Below, piece after piece: positions 16,118 to 24,290 of a stretch of DNA of 39,335 nt; position 1 is the stretch's first letter; each line of letters opens with the position of its first letter. The notes beneath the pieces were generated by a model. The model saw only the letters and a program-made list of their open reading frames with translations, was not told the DNA's origin and did not search any database. A program made the position numbers and the translations under genes. Source of the DNA: Eubacteriales bacterium (lineage in GTDB: Bacteria; Bacillota; Clostridia; Christensenellales; UMGS416); assembly GCA_028693155.1 (NCBI GenBank), contig JAQUVY010000011.1, forward strand, positions 1 to 39,335, read 5' to 3'.

Positions 16118-16426
16118 ATGACCACACAGATCCATTACGCCCCCAAGGGCGTTCTGCGGGTTCGCCTGGAGGGCGAGCTGGACCATCACTGCGCGTTTCA
16201 GGTGCGCCGGGAGCTGGACGAGGCCATAGACTGGAGCGCGCCGGCCGTGCTGGAGCTGGATATGGCCGGGGTCACCTTTATGGACAGCTCGGGCATCGGC
16301 GTGGTGCTGGGCAGGTATAAGCGCATCAAAAGTCAGGGCGGCTCCATGCGGGTGGTCAACGTGCCGCCGCGGGTGGACCAGATTTTTTCCATGGCGGGGT
16401 TGTACGCGATCATCGCGCGGGGATAG
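16118..16426 (+). CDS. spoIIAA: Anti-sigma F factor antagonist SpoIIAA
   Basis: A 102-aa STAS-domain protein that releases sigma F from SpoIIAB when dephosphorylated by SpoIIE. VTFMDSSGIGVVLGRYK contains Ser58, the same number as the phosphorylated Ser in Bacillus. The start is ATG 16118 after AAAAGGAGG; the long upstream extension in the track has no support. It is the first gene of spoIIAA-spoIIAB-sigF. Confidence 0.96.
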   Translation: MTTQIHYAPKGVLRVRLEGELDHHCAFQVRRELDEAIDWSAPAVLELDMAGVTFMDSSGIGVVLGRYKRIKSQGGSMRVVNVPPRVDQIFSMAGLYAIIARG

Positions 16427-16464
16427 CTCTCAGCGCAAGGGAATATACGGGAGGAGAACAGGCA

Positions 16465-16899
16465 ATGGAACAGCACAAGAATTTTATGCAGATGGAAATT
16501 CCGGCGCGATCGGAGAATGAGGGCTTTGCCCGGGTGGTCATCGGTGCGTTTGCTTCGCGCCTTGACCCCACCATGGAGGAGCTGGCGGACATTAAAACCG
16601 CCGTTTCCGAGGCGGTGACCAATGCCATTGTACACGCCTATGCCAATCCCGGCGGCATCATTGCGCTGGAGGCATGGGCCGAGCCGCACCGGCTGGAGGT
16701 GGCGGTGCGCGACTGCGGCCGGGGCATTGACAACGTGACGCAGGCCATGGAGCCTTTCTACACCACCTCGCCCGAAACCGAGCGCTCAGGCATGGGCTTC
16801 ACGGTGATGCAGAGCTTTATGGACGAGGTGGAGGTACACAGCCAAAGCGGCCACGGCACCACCGTCCGCATGGTCAAACGCATTGGCTGCGAAGAGTAA
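16465..16899 (+). CDS. spoIIAB: Anti-sigma F factor SpoIIAB (serine kinase)
   Basis: A 144-aa GHKL-fold protein kinase that holds sigma F inactive and phosphorylates SpoIIAA. The N box is SEAVTNAIVHAY (catalytic Glu near 49), the G1 box VRDCGRGID and the G2 region RSGMGFTVMQSFMD. GGAGG precedes ATG 16465. Full length; it sits between spoIIAA and sigF as in Bacillus. Confidence 0.97.
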   Translation: MEQHKNFMQMEIPARSENEGFARVVIGAFASRLDPTMEELADIKTAVSEAVTNAIVHAYANPGGIIALEAWAEPHRLEVAVRDCGRGIDNVTQAMEPFYTTSPETERSGMGFTVMQSFMDEVEVHSQSGHGTTVRMVKRIGCEE

Positions 16900-16908
16900 G
16901 GGGGCGCC

Positions 16909-17676
16909 ATGGAACAGGCAAACGCGGCTCGCGATCGAGCGGGCACGGCGGAATTGCTGCGGGCGGCTCAGCGCGGCGACCGGCAGGCCGAAGAGTGCCT
17001 GGTGAACGCCAACATCGCTCTGGTGCACAGCATCGCCCGCCGCTTTCGCGATCGTGGGCATGATTATGAAGATATTTTTCAAATCGGCTGCATCGGCTTT
17101 GTGAAGGCCATCCGCAACTTCAACTTGGATTATGACGTTTGTTTTTCCACCTATGCCGTGCCCATGATCATGGGGGAGATCCGGCGTTTTTTGCGGGACG
17201 ACGGGCCCATTAAGATCAGCCGTTCCCTCAAGGACAAGGCCAGGCGGCTGATGGCGGCTTCCGAGCAGCTGAAAAATCGCCTGCAGCGCGACCCCACGCT
17301 GAATGAGCTGGCGCAGGCAGCGGACATCCCCCCTGAGGAGATCCCGCAGGTGATGGAGGCCATGCTGCCGGTGGGTTCCATTGATGACGAAGTGGATGTA
17401 GGGGGCGACAACCCCGTTAAGGCGGTGGACCGCATTGCCGACGACCGCCAGCAGCCTGAAAACCACATCGACGGCATTGTCATTGAGCAAATGCTTTCGG
17501 CGCTGCAGGCGCGGGAGAGGCGCATCATCGTGATGCGCTATTATCAGGAAAAGACGCAAAGCGAGATCGCGCGGGAGATCGGCGTTTCTCAGGTGCAGAT
17601 CTCCCGGCTGGAAAGCAAAATTCTGCGAAAAATGCGCGACATGATGGCGGAAGAACCCGAAGAGTCCATGCTGTGA
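16909..17676 (+). CDS. sigF: RNA polymerase sigma-F (forespore)
   Basis: A 255-aa sigma-70-family factor and the first forespore-specific sigma. Region 2 (NIALVHSIARRFRDRGHDYEDIFQIGCIGFVKAI, FSTYAVPMIMGEIRRFLRDD) is complete, followed by region 3 (LNELAQAADIPPEEI) and the region 4 HTH (KTQSEIAREIGVSQVQISRLE). ATG 16909 is 9 nt after the spoIIAB stop. Operon order identifies it as SigF rather than the similar SigG. Confidence 0.95.
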   Translation: MEQANAARDRAGTAELLRAAQRGDRQAEECLVNANIALVHSIARRFRDRGHDYEDIFQIGCIGFVKAIRNFNLDYDVCFSTYAVPMIMGEIRRFLRDDGPIKISRSLKDKARRLMAASEQLKNRLQRDPTLNELAQAADIPPEEIPQVMEAMLPVGSIDDEVDVGGDNPVKAVDRIADDRQQPENHIDGIVIEQMLSALQARERRIIVMRYYQEKTQSEIAREIGVSQVQISRLESKILRKMRDMMAEEPEESML

Positions 17677-17680
17677 GGCT

Positions 17681-17710
17681 GCATAAGCCCATGGCGGGCG
17701 CGCCATACTA
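17681..17710 (+). promoter_or_regulatory. Sigma-G-type promoter before the small ORF and spoVAC
   Basis: GCATA (17681-17685), exactly 18 bp, CATACTA (17704-17710). This fits the Bacillus sigma-G pattern GHATR-N18-CATNHTA at every defined position. It starts just after the sigF stop codon. It would let the downstream pair be transcribed in the forespore after SigF/SigG activation, independently of the spoIIA promoter. Confidence 0.7.
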
Positions 17711-17733
17711 AAGAAAAAAGGAGGCGGCCTGTT

Positions 17734-17892
17734 GTGCGGGGTGATCAGATCCGTTGGATCGCCATGGGGGCGGCGGCGCTGCTGCTGGCGGTTTGCCTGC
17801 TGTGCGCGCTGGTCTTTTTGCCGGGAAGAACACCCCGGCAGCCCGAGAATGCTCAGCTTGTGGGGCAGCCCGCCGTGGAGGTACAGGAATGA
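17734..17892 (+). CDS. Small membrane protein between sigF and spoVAC
   Basis: A 52-aa ORF below the track cut-off. GTG 17734 lies nine bases after AAAGGAGG; TTG 17731-area codons are out of frame. The sequence begins with a charged VRGDQIRWIA, then one hydrophobic helix (MGAAALLLAVCLLCALVFL), then a Pro/Gln/Glu-rich tail. The helix could be a signal anchor. Its stop overlaps the spoVAC ATG (ATGA), so the two are probably translated together. It lies behind the sigma-G-like promoter. I do not recognise the family; a spore-membrane partner of SpoVAC is a guess from position. Confidence 0.65.
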   Translation: MRGDQIRWIAMGAAALLLAVCLLCALVFLPGRTPRQPENAQLVGQPAVEVQE

Positions 17893-18362
17893 AACCGGAG
17901 GGTCCGCAAAGCCCCAGAGCCCAGGAATATCGCGCGCATGTGGCGGATTTGGCGCCCAAAAGCCCCATGTGGAAAAACTGTATCAAGGCGTTCTTTGTGG
18001 GCGGGGCCATTTGCACACTGGGGCAGGTTCTTACCTGGGTCTATACCGCGCTATGCCGTTTGGAGCCGACACAGGCTTCCGCATGGGTGTCCATCACGCT
18101 GGTCTTTCTGGGCGCCACGTTTACCGGCCTGGGTTGGTATGACGAGCTGGGAAAGTTTGCGGGGGCCGGTTCCATTGTGCCCATTACCGGCTTTGCAAAT
18201 TCGGTGGTCGCGCCGGCAATGGAGTTTAAGCACGAGGGGTACATCCTGGGCACCGGGGCAAAGATCTTTACCTTGGCGGGCCCGGTGCTGGTTTACGGCA
18301 TCAGCGCATCGGTGCTGGTGGGGCTGGTAAAGATCATCATCGGTTTATTCGTCAGCCGCTGA
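17889..18362 (+). CDS. spoVAC: Stage V sporulation protein AC (dipicolinic acid channel subunit)
   Basis: A 157-aa polytopic inner spore-membrane protein. SpoVAC is the mechanosensitive channel part of the SpoVA system, which imports Ca-dipicolinate during sporulation and releases it at germination. Diagnostic are MWKNCIKAFFVGGAICTLGQ, FTGLGWYDELGKFAGAGSIVPITGFANSV and EFKHEGYILGTGAKIF; the FANSV...EFK wording distinguishes it from SpoVAE. I took ATG 17889, which overlaps the small ORF stop. Unusually, no spoVAD or spoVAE follows: a terminator and an unrelated gene come next. Confidence 0.93.
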   Translation: MKPEGPQSPRAQEYRAHVADLAPKSPMWKNCIKAFFVGGAICTLGQVLTWVYTALCRLEPTQASAWVSITLVFLGATFTGLGWYDELGKFAGAGSIVPITGFANSVVAPAMEFKHEGYILGTGAKIFTLAGPVLVYGISASVLVGLVKIIIGLFVSR

Positions 18363-18370
18363 GCGGCGCG

Positions 18371-18394
18371 GGAGGAGGAAACTCCTCCTTTTTT
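18371..18394 (+). terminator. Terminator after spoVAC
   Basis: ggaggag-gaaa-ctcctcc stem-loop with a GAAA tetraloop, then six T. Confidence 0.9.
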
Positions 18395-18432
18395 CTTCGC
18401 CCCGACGCAAGGCGGAAAAGGACAGCCGCTTA

Positions 18433-18441
18433 TGCTATAAT
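18433..18441 (+). promoter_or_regulatory. Extended -10 promoter of the NUDIX gene
   Basis: TGCTATAAT, identical to the element before the nth repeats. The predicted start is near 18448, giving a leader of about 23 nt to ATG 18471. Confidence 0.6.
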
Positions 18442-18470
18442 GAGCCCAGATAAAATCATGGGGGCTTAGG

Positions 18471-19028
18471 ATGACCAGAGAAGAAATTGCGGCGTACAGC
18501 CCGTGGAATGACCAGGAGGCAAGAGAGCAGCAGATGATGCTGCGCTGGATGGAGCTGTGCGGCGATCTGCTGTGGCGCACCAATGCGCTTGCCCATTTTA
18601 CAGCGTCGGCCTGGGTGGTAAACCCTGCCCGGGACCGTGTGCTGATGGCCTACCACCATATTTATCAGGCGTGGGCCTGGCTGGGCGGCCATGCGGACGG
18701 CGAAGCGGATCTGCTGGGCGTGGCCATGCGGGAGGCGCGGGAAGAGAGCGGTATCCGAACCGTAGAGCCGCTGTCGAGGGATATTTTCTCTGTGGAGATC
18801 CTGAACGTGGAGGGACACCGCAAGCGGGGCGAATACGTTGGGACGCATGCCCATCTGAACCTCACCTATCTGCTGGAGGCGGACGATACCCAGGCGCTGC
18901 ACAGCAAGCCTGATGAAAACGCCGGGGTGCGCTGGGTTCCGCTGGAGGAGGCTGTGGGGCAGGGCGACAGCAGGCAAATGAAAGAGATCTATGCCAAGCT
19001 AAATGATAAACTGCGCCGCATGGCGTAG
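18471..19028 (+). CDS. NUDIX hydrolase
   Basis: A 185-aa cytoplasmic hydrolase of nucleoside-diphosphate-linked compounds. The Nudix box is GGHADGEADLLGVAMREAREESGI, with REAREESG metal ligands intact; the variant GGHADG front with the Glu one position early is a recognisable subfamily. The flanks (TASAWVVNPARDRVLMAYHHIYQAW and VRWVPLEEAV) are typical. It has its own promoter and a weak Shine-Dalgarno. The substrate is unknown. Confidence 0.9.
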   Translation: MTREEIAAYSPWNDQEAREQQMMLRWMELCGDLLWRTNALAHFTASAWVVNPARDRVLMAYHHIYQAWAWLGGHADGEADLLGVAMREAREESGIRTVEPLSRDIFSVEILNVEGHRKRGEYVGTHAHLNLTYLLEADDTQALHSKPDENAGVRWVPLEEAVGQGDSRQMKEIYAKLNDKLRRMA

Positions 19029-19065
19029 CAGCATACTGCGGCGGCCGCTGCGCGCGCTTATCCGC

Positions 19066-19113
19066 AAAAAAAACGCCCACCGGGAGAAGGCTTGGTCCTT
19101 CCCGATGGGCGTT
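19066..19113 (-). terminator. Terminator of the solute-binding protein gene
   Basis: On the minus strand aaacgcccatcgggaagg pairs with its partner, with one mismatch and one bulge, and is followed by eight T. The plus side has only a short T run, so it mainly serves the minus gene, though it may also stop NUDIX transcripts. Confidence 0.85.
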
Positions 19114-19123
19114 TGTGCCCATA

Positions 19124-20599
19124 TTATTGCTTTGCCAGGTAGGCATCCAGCTGAGACTGTACCTCGGCGACCAGCTTGTCAATGCCGGCGGTCTTGAGCT
19201 GCTCCAGCATGGTGGCGTGGAGTTCTTTATACTTCTTATAGACGCCGGTGGACAGGCGGCTGTCGTAGGTGTCAATAACTTTTTGAACCGCGGAAAGCTC
19301 CTGACTTACCGCCGTGGGATCAAACACAAAGCCCAGCGCGGGGGAGATGGCGCTCTCATCGGTGGATTCGGTCAGCTCCTGCTTTTGCGCTGCGGTCAGC
19401 GCCCGGCTGAGGGTGCGGTTGCCCACAAAGCTGCCGTCTATGAAGTAAGCCGGCGTGCCATCCTTGGCGGTGAGCAGGTATTGGACGCCCTGATCGGAAA
19501 CGGCGTAGTTGGTGCCCTCAATACCCAGCGTGAGCAGGTTGTAAAGCTCCTCGTCGGTGTTGAAGAGCTCCAGCAGCTGCATGACCAGATCGGCGTGCTG
19601 GGTGTTGGCGTTTACATAAAGCAGCGAGGATTGCCCCACGTCGTTGCCGATGTGGCGCGGCGTGAAGGAAAGGGTTTCGCAGGCGGCACCCAGCAGCTCC
19701 TCAGGGTTGGCCTGGGCATGTTTCCCGCTCAGAAAGATGGAGGCGTATTGATTGCTCTGCGCCTGATCCATCAGCACGTTGGGGCCGTAATAACCCCGGT
19801 TGTACCAGCCGTTGACGAACTCGATCCAGGCGGTATATTCTTTCGTATCATAAAGATTGACGGCGGTCAGCGCGTCCCCGTTTTTGGACAGCGCCACACC
19901 GGCGGTGATGGGTTCGTAGTCAAACTGCATGATGGTTTGAATATCAGCCGGCACCATGCCCAGGCGTCCCTGATCCTTGGCCTTGCTCACCACGTCTTCC
20001 ACAGCGGTGAAGTAGGAAACCGCGGTGGTGGTCTCGTCCTCGCCCAGCTTGTTCAGCGCGGCTTTTTGATCGGGGGTCAGGAGGGAGGACAGCACCGCCA
20101 GTTTGCCCGAGGAGGCGTAGTCATCCAGCGCCGGAATGGCGAAAACCTTTCCGTCCTGCACGGGCACCTTCCACAGGTAGGCCGGGCGGCTGTTGTACAG
20201 CGCGCTGCCGTTCAGGTAAGAATCCAGCGCCAAAAATTTGCCGCTGTTTTCCTCCGTCAGCAGATTGATGTCGCCCCAAACAATGTCGTAGTTGCCGTTT
20301 TTCAGCACATCGGGCAGCTTTTGCGCATAGTCCGCTGCGGAGTAGGTCTCCAAATACAGGCGTACACCGGGCAGCTTTTCCTCAAGGCGGGCATTGATGG
20401 CGTTAATTACCGGGATCATGTCCAGCGCCTGGCTGTCGCAGGGCAACACCCAGCGCAGGTTTACCGTAGGCGCGGGGGTGGGCGTAGGTGCGGGGGTGGG
20501 GGTGGCAGAGAGGTTTCCCAGCATCCCACAGCCGGACAAGGACAGCGAAGAAGCGGCCAGCACGGCCGCCAACATCCCGGTGAGCATCGATCGTTTCAT
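19124..20599 (-). CDS. Lipoprotein extracellular solute-binding protein (ABC type)
   Basis: A 491-aa secreted lipoprotein. ATG 20599 has GGAG eight bases upstream; the longer ORF does not. Signal peptide MKRSMLTGMLAAVLAASSLSLSGC has a lipobox with Cys24, followed by a TP/AP-rich linker and a type-1 solute-binding fold (LYLETYSAADYAQKLPDVLKN, YDIVWGDINLL, EGTNYAVSDQGVQY). It resembles the LplA-like oligosaccharide-binding group with a C-terminal DUF3502-like part. No permease or ATPase gene lies nearby, so its transporter must be elsewhere. The rhamnosidase operon one gene away makes a glycan or rhamnoside ligand plausible. Confidence 0.85.
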   Translation of the reverse strand: MKRSMLTGMLAAVLAASSLSLSGCGMLGNLSATPTPAPTPTPAPTVNLRWVLPCDSQALDMIPVINAINARLEEKLPGVRLYLETYSAADYAQKLPDVLKNGNYDIVWGDINLLTEENSGKFLALDSYLNGSALYNSRPAYLWKVPVQDGKVFAIPALDDYASSGKLAVLSSLLTPDQKAALNKLGEDETTTAVSYFTAVEDVVSKAKDQGRLGMVPADIQTIMQFDYEPITAGVALSKNGDALTAVNLYDTKEYTAWIEFVNGWYNRGYYGPNVLMDQAQSNQYASIFLSGKHAQANPEELLGAACETLSFTPRHIGNDVGQSSLLYVNANTQHADLVMQLLELFNTDEELYNLLTLGIEGTNYAVSDQGVQYLLTAKDGTPAYFIDGSFVGNRTLSRALTAAQKQELTESTDESAISPALGFVFDPTAVSQELSAVQKVIDTYDSRLSTGVYKKYKELHATMLEQLKTAGIDKLVAEVQSQLDAYLAKQ

Positions 20600-20672
20600 A
20601 CACATTTCTCCTGCAGCGCCCGGCCGCAAAACCTGCGCCGACGCTTCATTGTTCAATCAGTATAACGAGTAA

Positions 20673-20701
20673 ATAATGGCAGATTGACTGTGTTTTGTCA
20701 A
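20673..20701 (-). promoter_or_regulatory. Promoter with overlapping inverted repeat for the solute-binding protein
   Basis: On the minus strand a perfect TTGACA, 17 bp, then CATTAT. The -35 lies in an inverted repeat TTGAC-N8-GTCAA, a plausible operator. The leader is about 66 nt. Confidence 0.6.
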
Positions 20702-20814
20702 TGCTGCGGCTGTTTCGGTCTGGTTATTTTTCCTCTTTTGCCATAATTCATGTGCTTATTGGGCAGGCACGGAGAGAATGGTACACAATAATAGAAAAAA
20801 ATGGGAATTTTACA

Positions 20815-20843
20815 TTGTGGCGCGGGTGTCGATGCAGTATACT
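20815..20843 (+). promoter_or_regulatory. Sigma-A promoter of the Hpt gene
   Basis: TTGTGG (20815-20820), 17 bp, TATACT (20838-20843). It lies inside the track ORF 20778-21278, showing that the ORF's upstream start is not used. Confidence 0.65.
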
Positions 20844-20915
20844 AAGTGCATTGCGTCGGAAAACATGACCCAGCGCACCGACGGCGAAAAAAAGAAAACG
20901 AGGGTGCTTCGCGAA

Positions 20916-21278
20916 ATGAATATTTCTGTGTTGCAGCAGGGCGGTATCGACTATACGGCGGGGCTCAAACGCTTTTCCGGCGATCGGGAGCTGTATGAGA
21001 CCATATTGGCCGCGTTCTTATACGATGCGTGTTTGGATAAGGTTCGCAGCGCCTACGAACGGGGAGATTATCAGGCGATGGTTGCCGGCGTCCATGAGAT
21101 GAAGGGAGCCAGCGGCAATGTGGACATGAACAGGCTGTACAAAGCCGCCTGTGATCTGCTTGACAAGCTGCGCGGCAGCGGCAGCACTGTCGGCAGCGAG
21201 GTGGGGCAGTGTTATGAGGCGTTTTCCAGCGCGTATCTGGCCGCCCAAGAGGCGATTCGCCAAGCGCTGAAGGAGTAA
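20916..21278 (+). CDS. Hpt (histidine phosphotransfer) domain protein
   Basis: A 120-aa four-helix Hpt protein. The phosphorylatable His is in VHEMKGASGNVDM, matching HxxKGxxxN; the flanking FSGDRELYETILAAF and ACDLLDKLR helices are typical. Start ATG 20916 follows AGGGTG; ATG 20865 is the alternative, but both lie downstream of the promoter. No sensor kinase or response regulator is adjacent, so it is an orphan relay. It is divergent from the solute-binding lipoprotein, with 300 bp of shared regulatory DNA holding the two promoters and nothing else I can see. Confidence 0.8.
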   Translation: MNISVLQQGGIDYTAGLKRFSGDRELYETILAAFLYDACLDKVRSAYERGDYQAMVAGVHEMKGASGNVDMNRLYKAACDLLDKLRGSGSTVGSEVGQCYEAFSSAYLAAQEAIRQALKE

Positions 21279-21312
21279 CCCGCCGGGGTGACAAGCATAT
21301 TTTGCCGGGTAC

Positions 21313-21344
21313 AGAGGAAGCGCAGGTCGCCTCCTCTTTTTTTT
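21313..21344 (+). terminator. Terminator after the Hpt gene
   Basis: agaggaagcg / cgcctcctct imperfect stem followed by eight T. Confidence 0.8.
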
Positions 21345-21412
21345 GCGCCCGAAAAAGCACCAGCCCTTCGAAAATGTCACTTTTGTGCTGTGCGCAGAGC
21401 ATGTTTCTCCTA

Positions 21413-21441
21413 TTGAATCCGCCGACCGTCTGGCAGATAAT
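21413..21441 (+). promoter_or_regulatory. Sigma-A promoter of the rhamnose operon
   Basis: TTGAAT (21413-21418), 17 bp, GATAAT (21436-21441). The leader has a gccgc-ttttgc-type hairpin before AGGAGG. I see no clear cre site, and no AraC- or DeoR-type regulator gene is adjacent. Confidence 0.65.
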
Positions 21442-21484
21442 AAAGCTGATAAAAAGCCGCTTTTGCGGCGCAGGAGGAAGCATC

Positions 21485-24289
21485 ATGTATTTGCGCAGTC
21501 TGAAATGCAATCGGATGGTGGAACCGGCGGGTTTTTGCTTTGCGGAGAGCACCTTTTCCTGGGTGGTGGAGGAGGCGCAGGGCAGCCGCAGCACCGCTGC
21601 GCGCATTGAGGTCAGTGCCGACCCCGCGTTTGCCCAACCCATCTATGACAGCGGATGGAGCCGAGAGGCGCGCAGCGCCGGTACCCGGGTAAAGCTGGAG
21701 ACCCGCCCCAATACCCGCTATTTCTGGCGGGTAAGCGTGCGCACCGACGCGGGCGAGGAAGGGCAGAGCGAGCCGGCGAGCTTTTTGACCGGCCGACAGG
21801 ACGAGCCATGGCAGGCCGAGTTTATTCAGGCCACCATTGCCGAGCCCCCGGTTTTCTGCAAGCGCTTTGCCGCTCCCGATGTGCGGGAGGGCATTTTGAA
21901 CATCTGCGGGCTGGGGCTGTATGAGGCGTACCTCAACGGCGAGAAGATCGGCGACGAGGCCCTTACGCCCAACTGCAACGATTACCCCGCCTTTTTGCAG
22001 TACCAGACTTACGATGTGACGCCGCTGCTGAAGGACGAAAACCTGCTGGAGGTTTTCGTGGGTGACGGCTGGTACAAGGGGCGCTTTGGGTTGGATCAAA
22101 AGCATCCGGACCTGCCCTATGCGCTCATTGCGCAGCTGGAGCTGCGCCACGGGGACGGGCACGCTACCCAGGTGTGCACTGATGAAAGCTGGACCTGCCG
22201 CACATCCCCGCTGCTGAGCGGCGGCGGCATTTATGACGGCGAGGCGCTGGATCTGAACCGGGTGGGCGAGGAGAAGCCGGTAAAGCCGGGCGGCGCGGAC
22301 AAGGCGAAGCTGTGCGCTCGCCTCAGCCCGCCGGTGCGCGTGCAAAAGGAGCTGGAGCCGCAGTGGATCCGGGAGGAGCCCGACGGAAGCCTGCTCATCG
22401 ACATGGGGCAGAACATGGCGGGCTGGGTCAGCTTTTACGACCGCCAGCCCAAGGGCACCACGGTGACCTTCCAGTTTGGCGAGACCCTGCAGCACGATCG
22501 CTTTTATAACGACAACTATCGCACGGCGCAGGGCACGTTCCGCGTGACCGCCAACGGCACCCAGGGGTGGCGTCGGCCGGCCTTTACCTTCTTCGGGTTT
22601 CGCTATTTGCGGGTGACGGGCTTTGCCGTGCCGCTGAAAAAGGAGGACGTGCGCGGGTTGGTGCTGCACTCGGCGATGGAGCGCACCGGGCGCGTGGAAA
22701 CGCCCAATCCCAAGGTGAACCGGCTGATCCGCAACGCGCTGTGGAGCCAGCGGTGTAACTTTATTGACGTGCCCACCGACTGCCCACAGCGTGACGAGCG
22801 CCTGGGATGGACGGGCGACGCGCAGGTGTTCTCCGCCACCGCCACCTACAACATGGATACCTGGGCGTTTTACCGCAAGTACTTAAACGATCTGCACATT
22901 GAGCAGGATCGTACCAACGGCGGCGTGCCGTCCTACGCCCCCACCTTTGGGGAAACGACCATGACGCCGGCCTGTAGCGTGTGGGGCGATGTGATCACCA
23001 TCATTCCCGACAACCTCTACCGCTTCTACGGCGACGACACCATCCTGCGGGAGAACTATTCTTATATGAAGGACTGGGTGGCGTACATCCGCGGCCGCAT
23101 CGGTCAGCATCACTACCTCTACGATGTGGACTTTCACTACGGCGACTGGGTGGCGCTGGATGGCGCGACCAGCCAGTCGGTGAAGGGCGGCACCGAGGAT
23201 ACCTTTGTCGCGTCGGTCTATTTTTACAACACGGTGCGCATCACCGCCCGCGCGGCGCATACGCTGGGGATCCAAGACGAAGGCAAGTGCTACGACGAGC
23301 TGGCCGAAAAGATCCGCGCCGCCATTTTGGAGGAGTATTTTACCCCCACCGGACGGCTGGCCATCGACACCCAGACCGCTTACATCATCTGCCTGTATTT
23401 CGGCATTTACGCCGATAAGGAGCGGCTGCTGGAGGGCCTGCGCAGGCGCTTTGCCAAGGATCTGGGCATCCTCAAGGGCGGCTTTGTGGGCGCGCCGCTG
23501 GCCTGCCGCACCCTGTGCGAAAACGGCATGGCGGACATGGCATATAAGCTGCTGCTGCATGAGGGCTTCCCCGGGTGGCTTTATGAGGTCAACCTGGGCG
23601 CGACCACCATTTGGGAGCGCTGGAATTCCCTGCTGGAGGACGGTTCCATCAGCGGCACGGGCATGAATTCGCTGAACCACTACGCGTTCGGTTCGGTGGT
23701 GGAGTTTTTGTATGCCGATGTGGCCGGCTTGAAGCCCGCACAGCCGGGGTTCGGCAAAGCGGCGATCCGCCCCTACATGAACGCCCGGATGCCCGCGGCC
23801 AAGGCGTCTTACGATTCCGCGTGGGGCGTGTACGCCGTGGAATGGAAGCTGGACGCCCAAAACCGTGCGCAAATGAAGCTCAGCGTGCCCTTTGACGCTT
23901 CGGCGGAGCTGTCCTTTGCGGATGTGCTTCCCGAGACCCTGCGCGTTAAGGCTGCGCGGGGGAGCTGGCAGGCCGGGGAGGCGTGTGCGGAGTTTTCCGC
24001 CGGCGAATATGAGATCGAGTGGCTTACCAAAGAGGATCACGCGCACCCCTTTGATGAGAACAGCCTGCTGGGGGACATTCTGGACAATGCCGCGGCCTGC
24101 GCAAAGCTGCGGGAGCTGCTGCCCCAGTTCCGCGGGCTGGAGACGCTGGGCGAGGAAGAGCGCACCAGCATGCCGCTGACCGCGCTGGCGAACAACGCAC
24201 TGGTGCCGGGCTGCACCATGGACGATATTCAGCGAGTTATAAAAGAAATCATTAAAATAAACGTTTTGGAAGAGAAAAAGGAGGCGTAA
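21485..24289 (+). CDS. Alpha-L-rhamnosidase, GH78
   Basis: A 934-aa glycoside hydrolase that releases L-rhamnose from plant or bacterial glycosides. Start ATG 21485 is placed by AGGAGG; the ORF's first 61 codons run through a terminator and promoter. Order: N-terminal Fn3-like beta domain (RSTAARIEVSADPAF...YFWRVSV), rhamnosidase N domain (GLYEAYLNGEKIGDEALTP), concanavalin-like domain, then the (alpha/alpha)6 barrel with the acidic cluster DCPQRDERLGWTGDAQ (from about 432) and GATTIWERW, and a C-terminal beta-sandwich. The Glu/Asp catalytic cluster is intact. No signal peptide, so it acts inside the cell on imported oligosaccharides. rhaA starts 2 nt downstream. Confidence 0.95.
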   Translation: MYLRSLKCNRMVEPAGFCFAESTFSWVVEEAQGSRSTAARIEVSADPAFAQPIYDSGWSREARSAGTRVKLETRPNTRYFWRVSVRTDAGEEGQSEPASFLTGRQDEPWQAEFIQATIAEPPVFCKRFAAPDVREGILNICGLGLYEAYLNGEKIGDEALTPNCNDYPAFLQYQTYDVTPLLKDENLLEVFVGDGWYKGRFGLDQKHPDLPYALIAQLELRHGDGHATQVCTDESWTCRTSPLLSGGGIYDGEALDLNRVGEEKPVKPGGADKAKLCARLSPPVRVQKELEPQWIREEPDGSLLIDMGQNMAGWVSFYDRQPKGTTVTFQFGETLQHDRFYNDNYRTAQGTFRVTANGTQGWRRPAFTFFGFRYLRVTGFAVPLKKEDVRGLVLHSAMERTGRVETPNPKVNRLIRNALWSQRCNFIDVPTDCPQRDERLGWTGDAQVFSATATYNMDTWAFYRKYLNDLHIEQDRTNGGVPSYAPTFGETTMTPACSVWGDVITIIPDNLYRFYGDDTILRENYSYMKDWVAYIRGRIGQHHYLYDVDFHYGDWVALDGATSQSVKGGTEDTFVASVYFYNTVRITARAAHTLGIQDEGKCYDELAEKIRAAILEEYFTPTGRLAIDTQTAYIICLYFGIYADKERLLEGLRRRFAKDLGILKGGFVGAPLACRTLCENGMADMAYKLLLHEGFPGWLYEVNLGATTIWERWNSLLEDGSISGTGMNSLNHYAFGSVVEFLYADVAGLKPAQPGFGKAAIRPYMNARMPAAKASYDSAWGVYAVEWKLDAQNRAQMKLSVPFDASAELSFADVLPETLRVKAARGSWQAGEACAEFSAGEYEIEWLTKEDHAHPFDENSLLGDILDNAAACAKLRELLPQFRGLETLGEEERTSMPLTALANNALVPGCTMDDIQRVIKEIIKINVLEEKKEA

Positions 24290-24290
24290 T

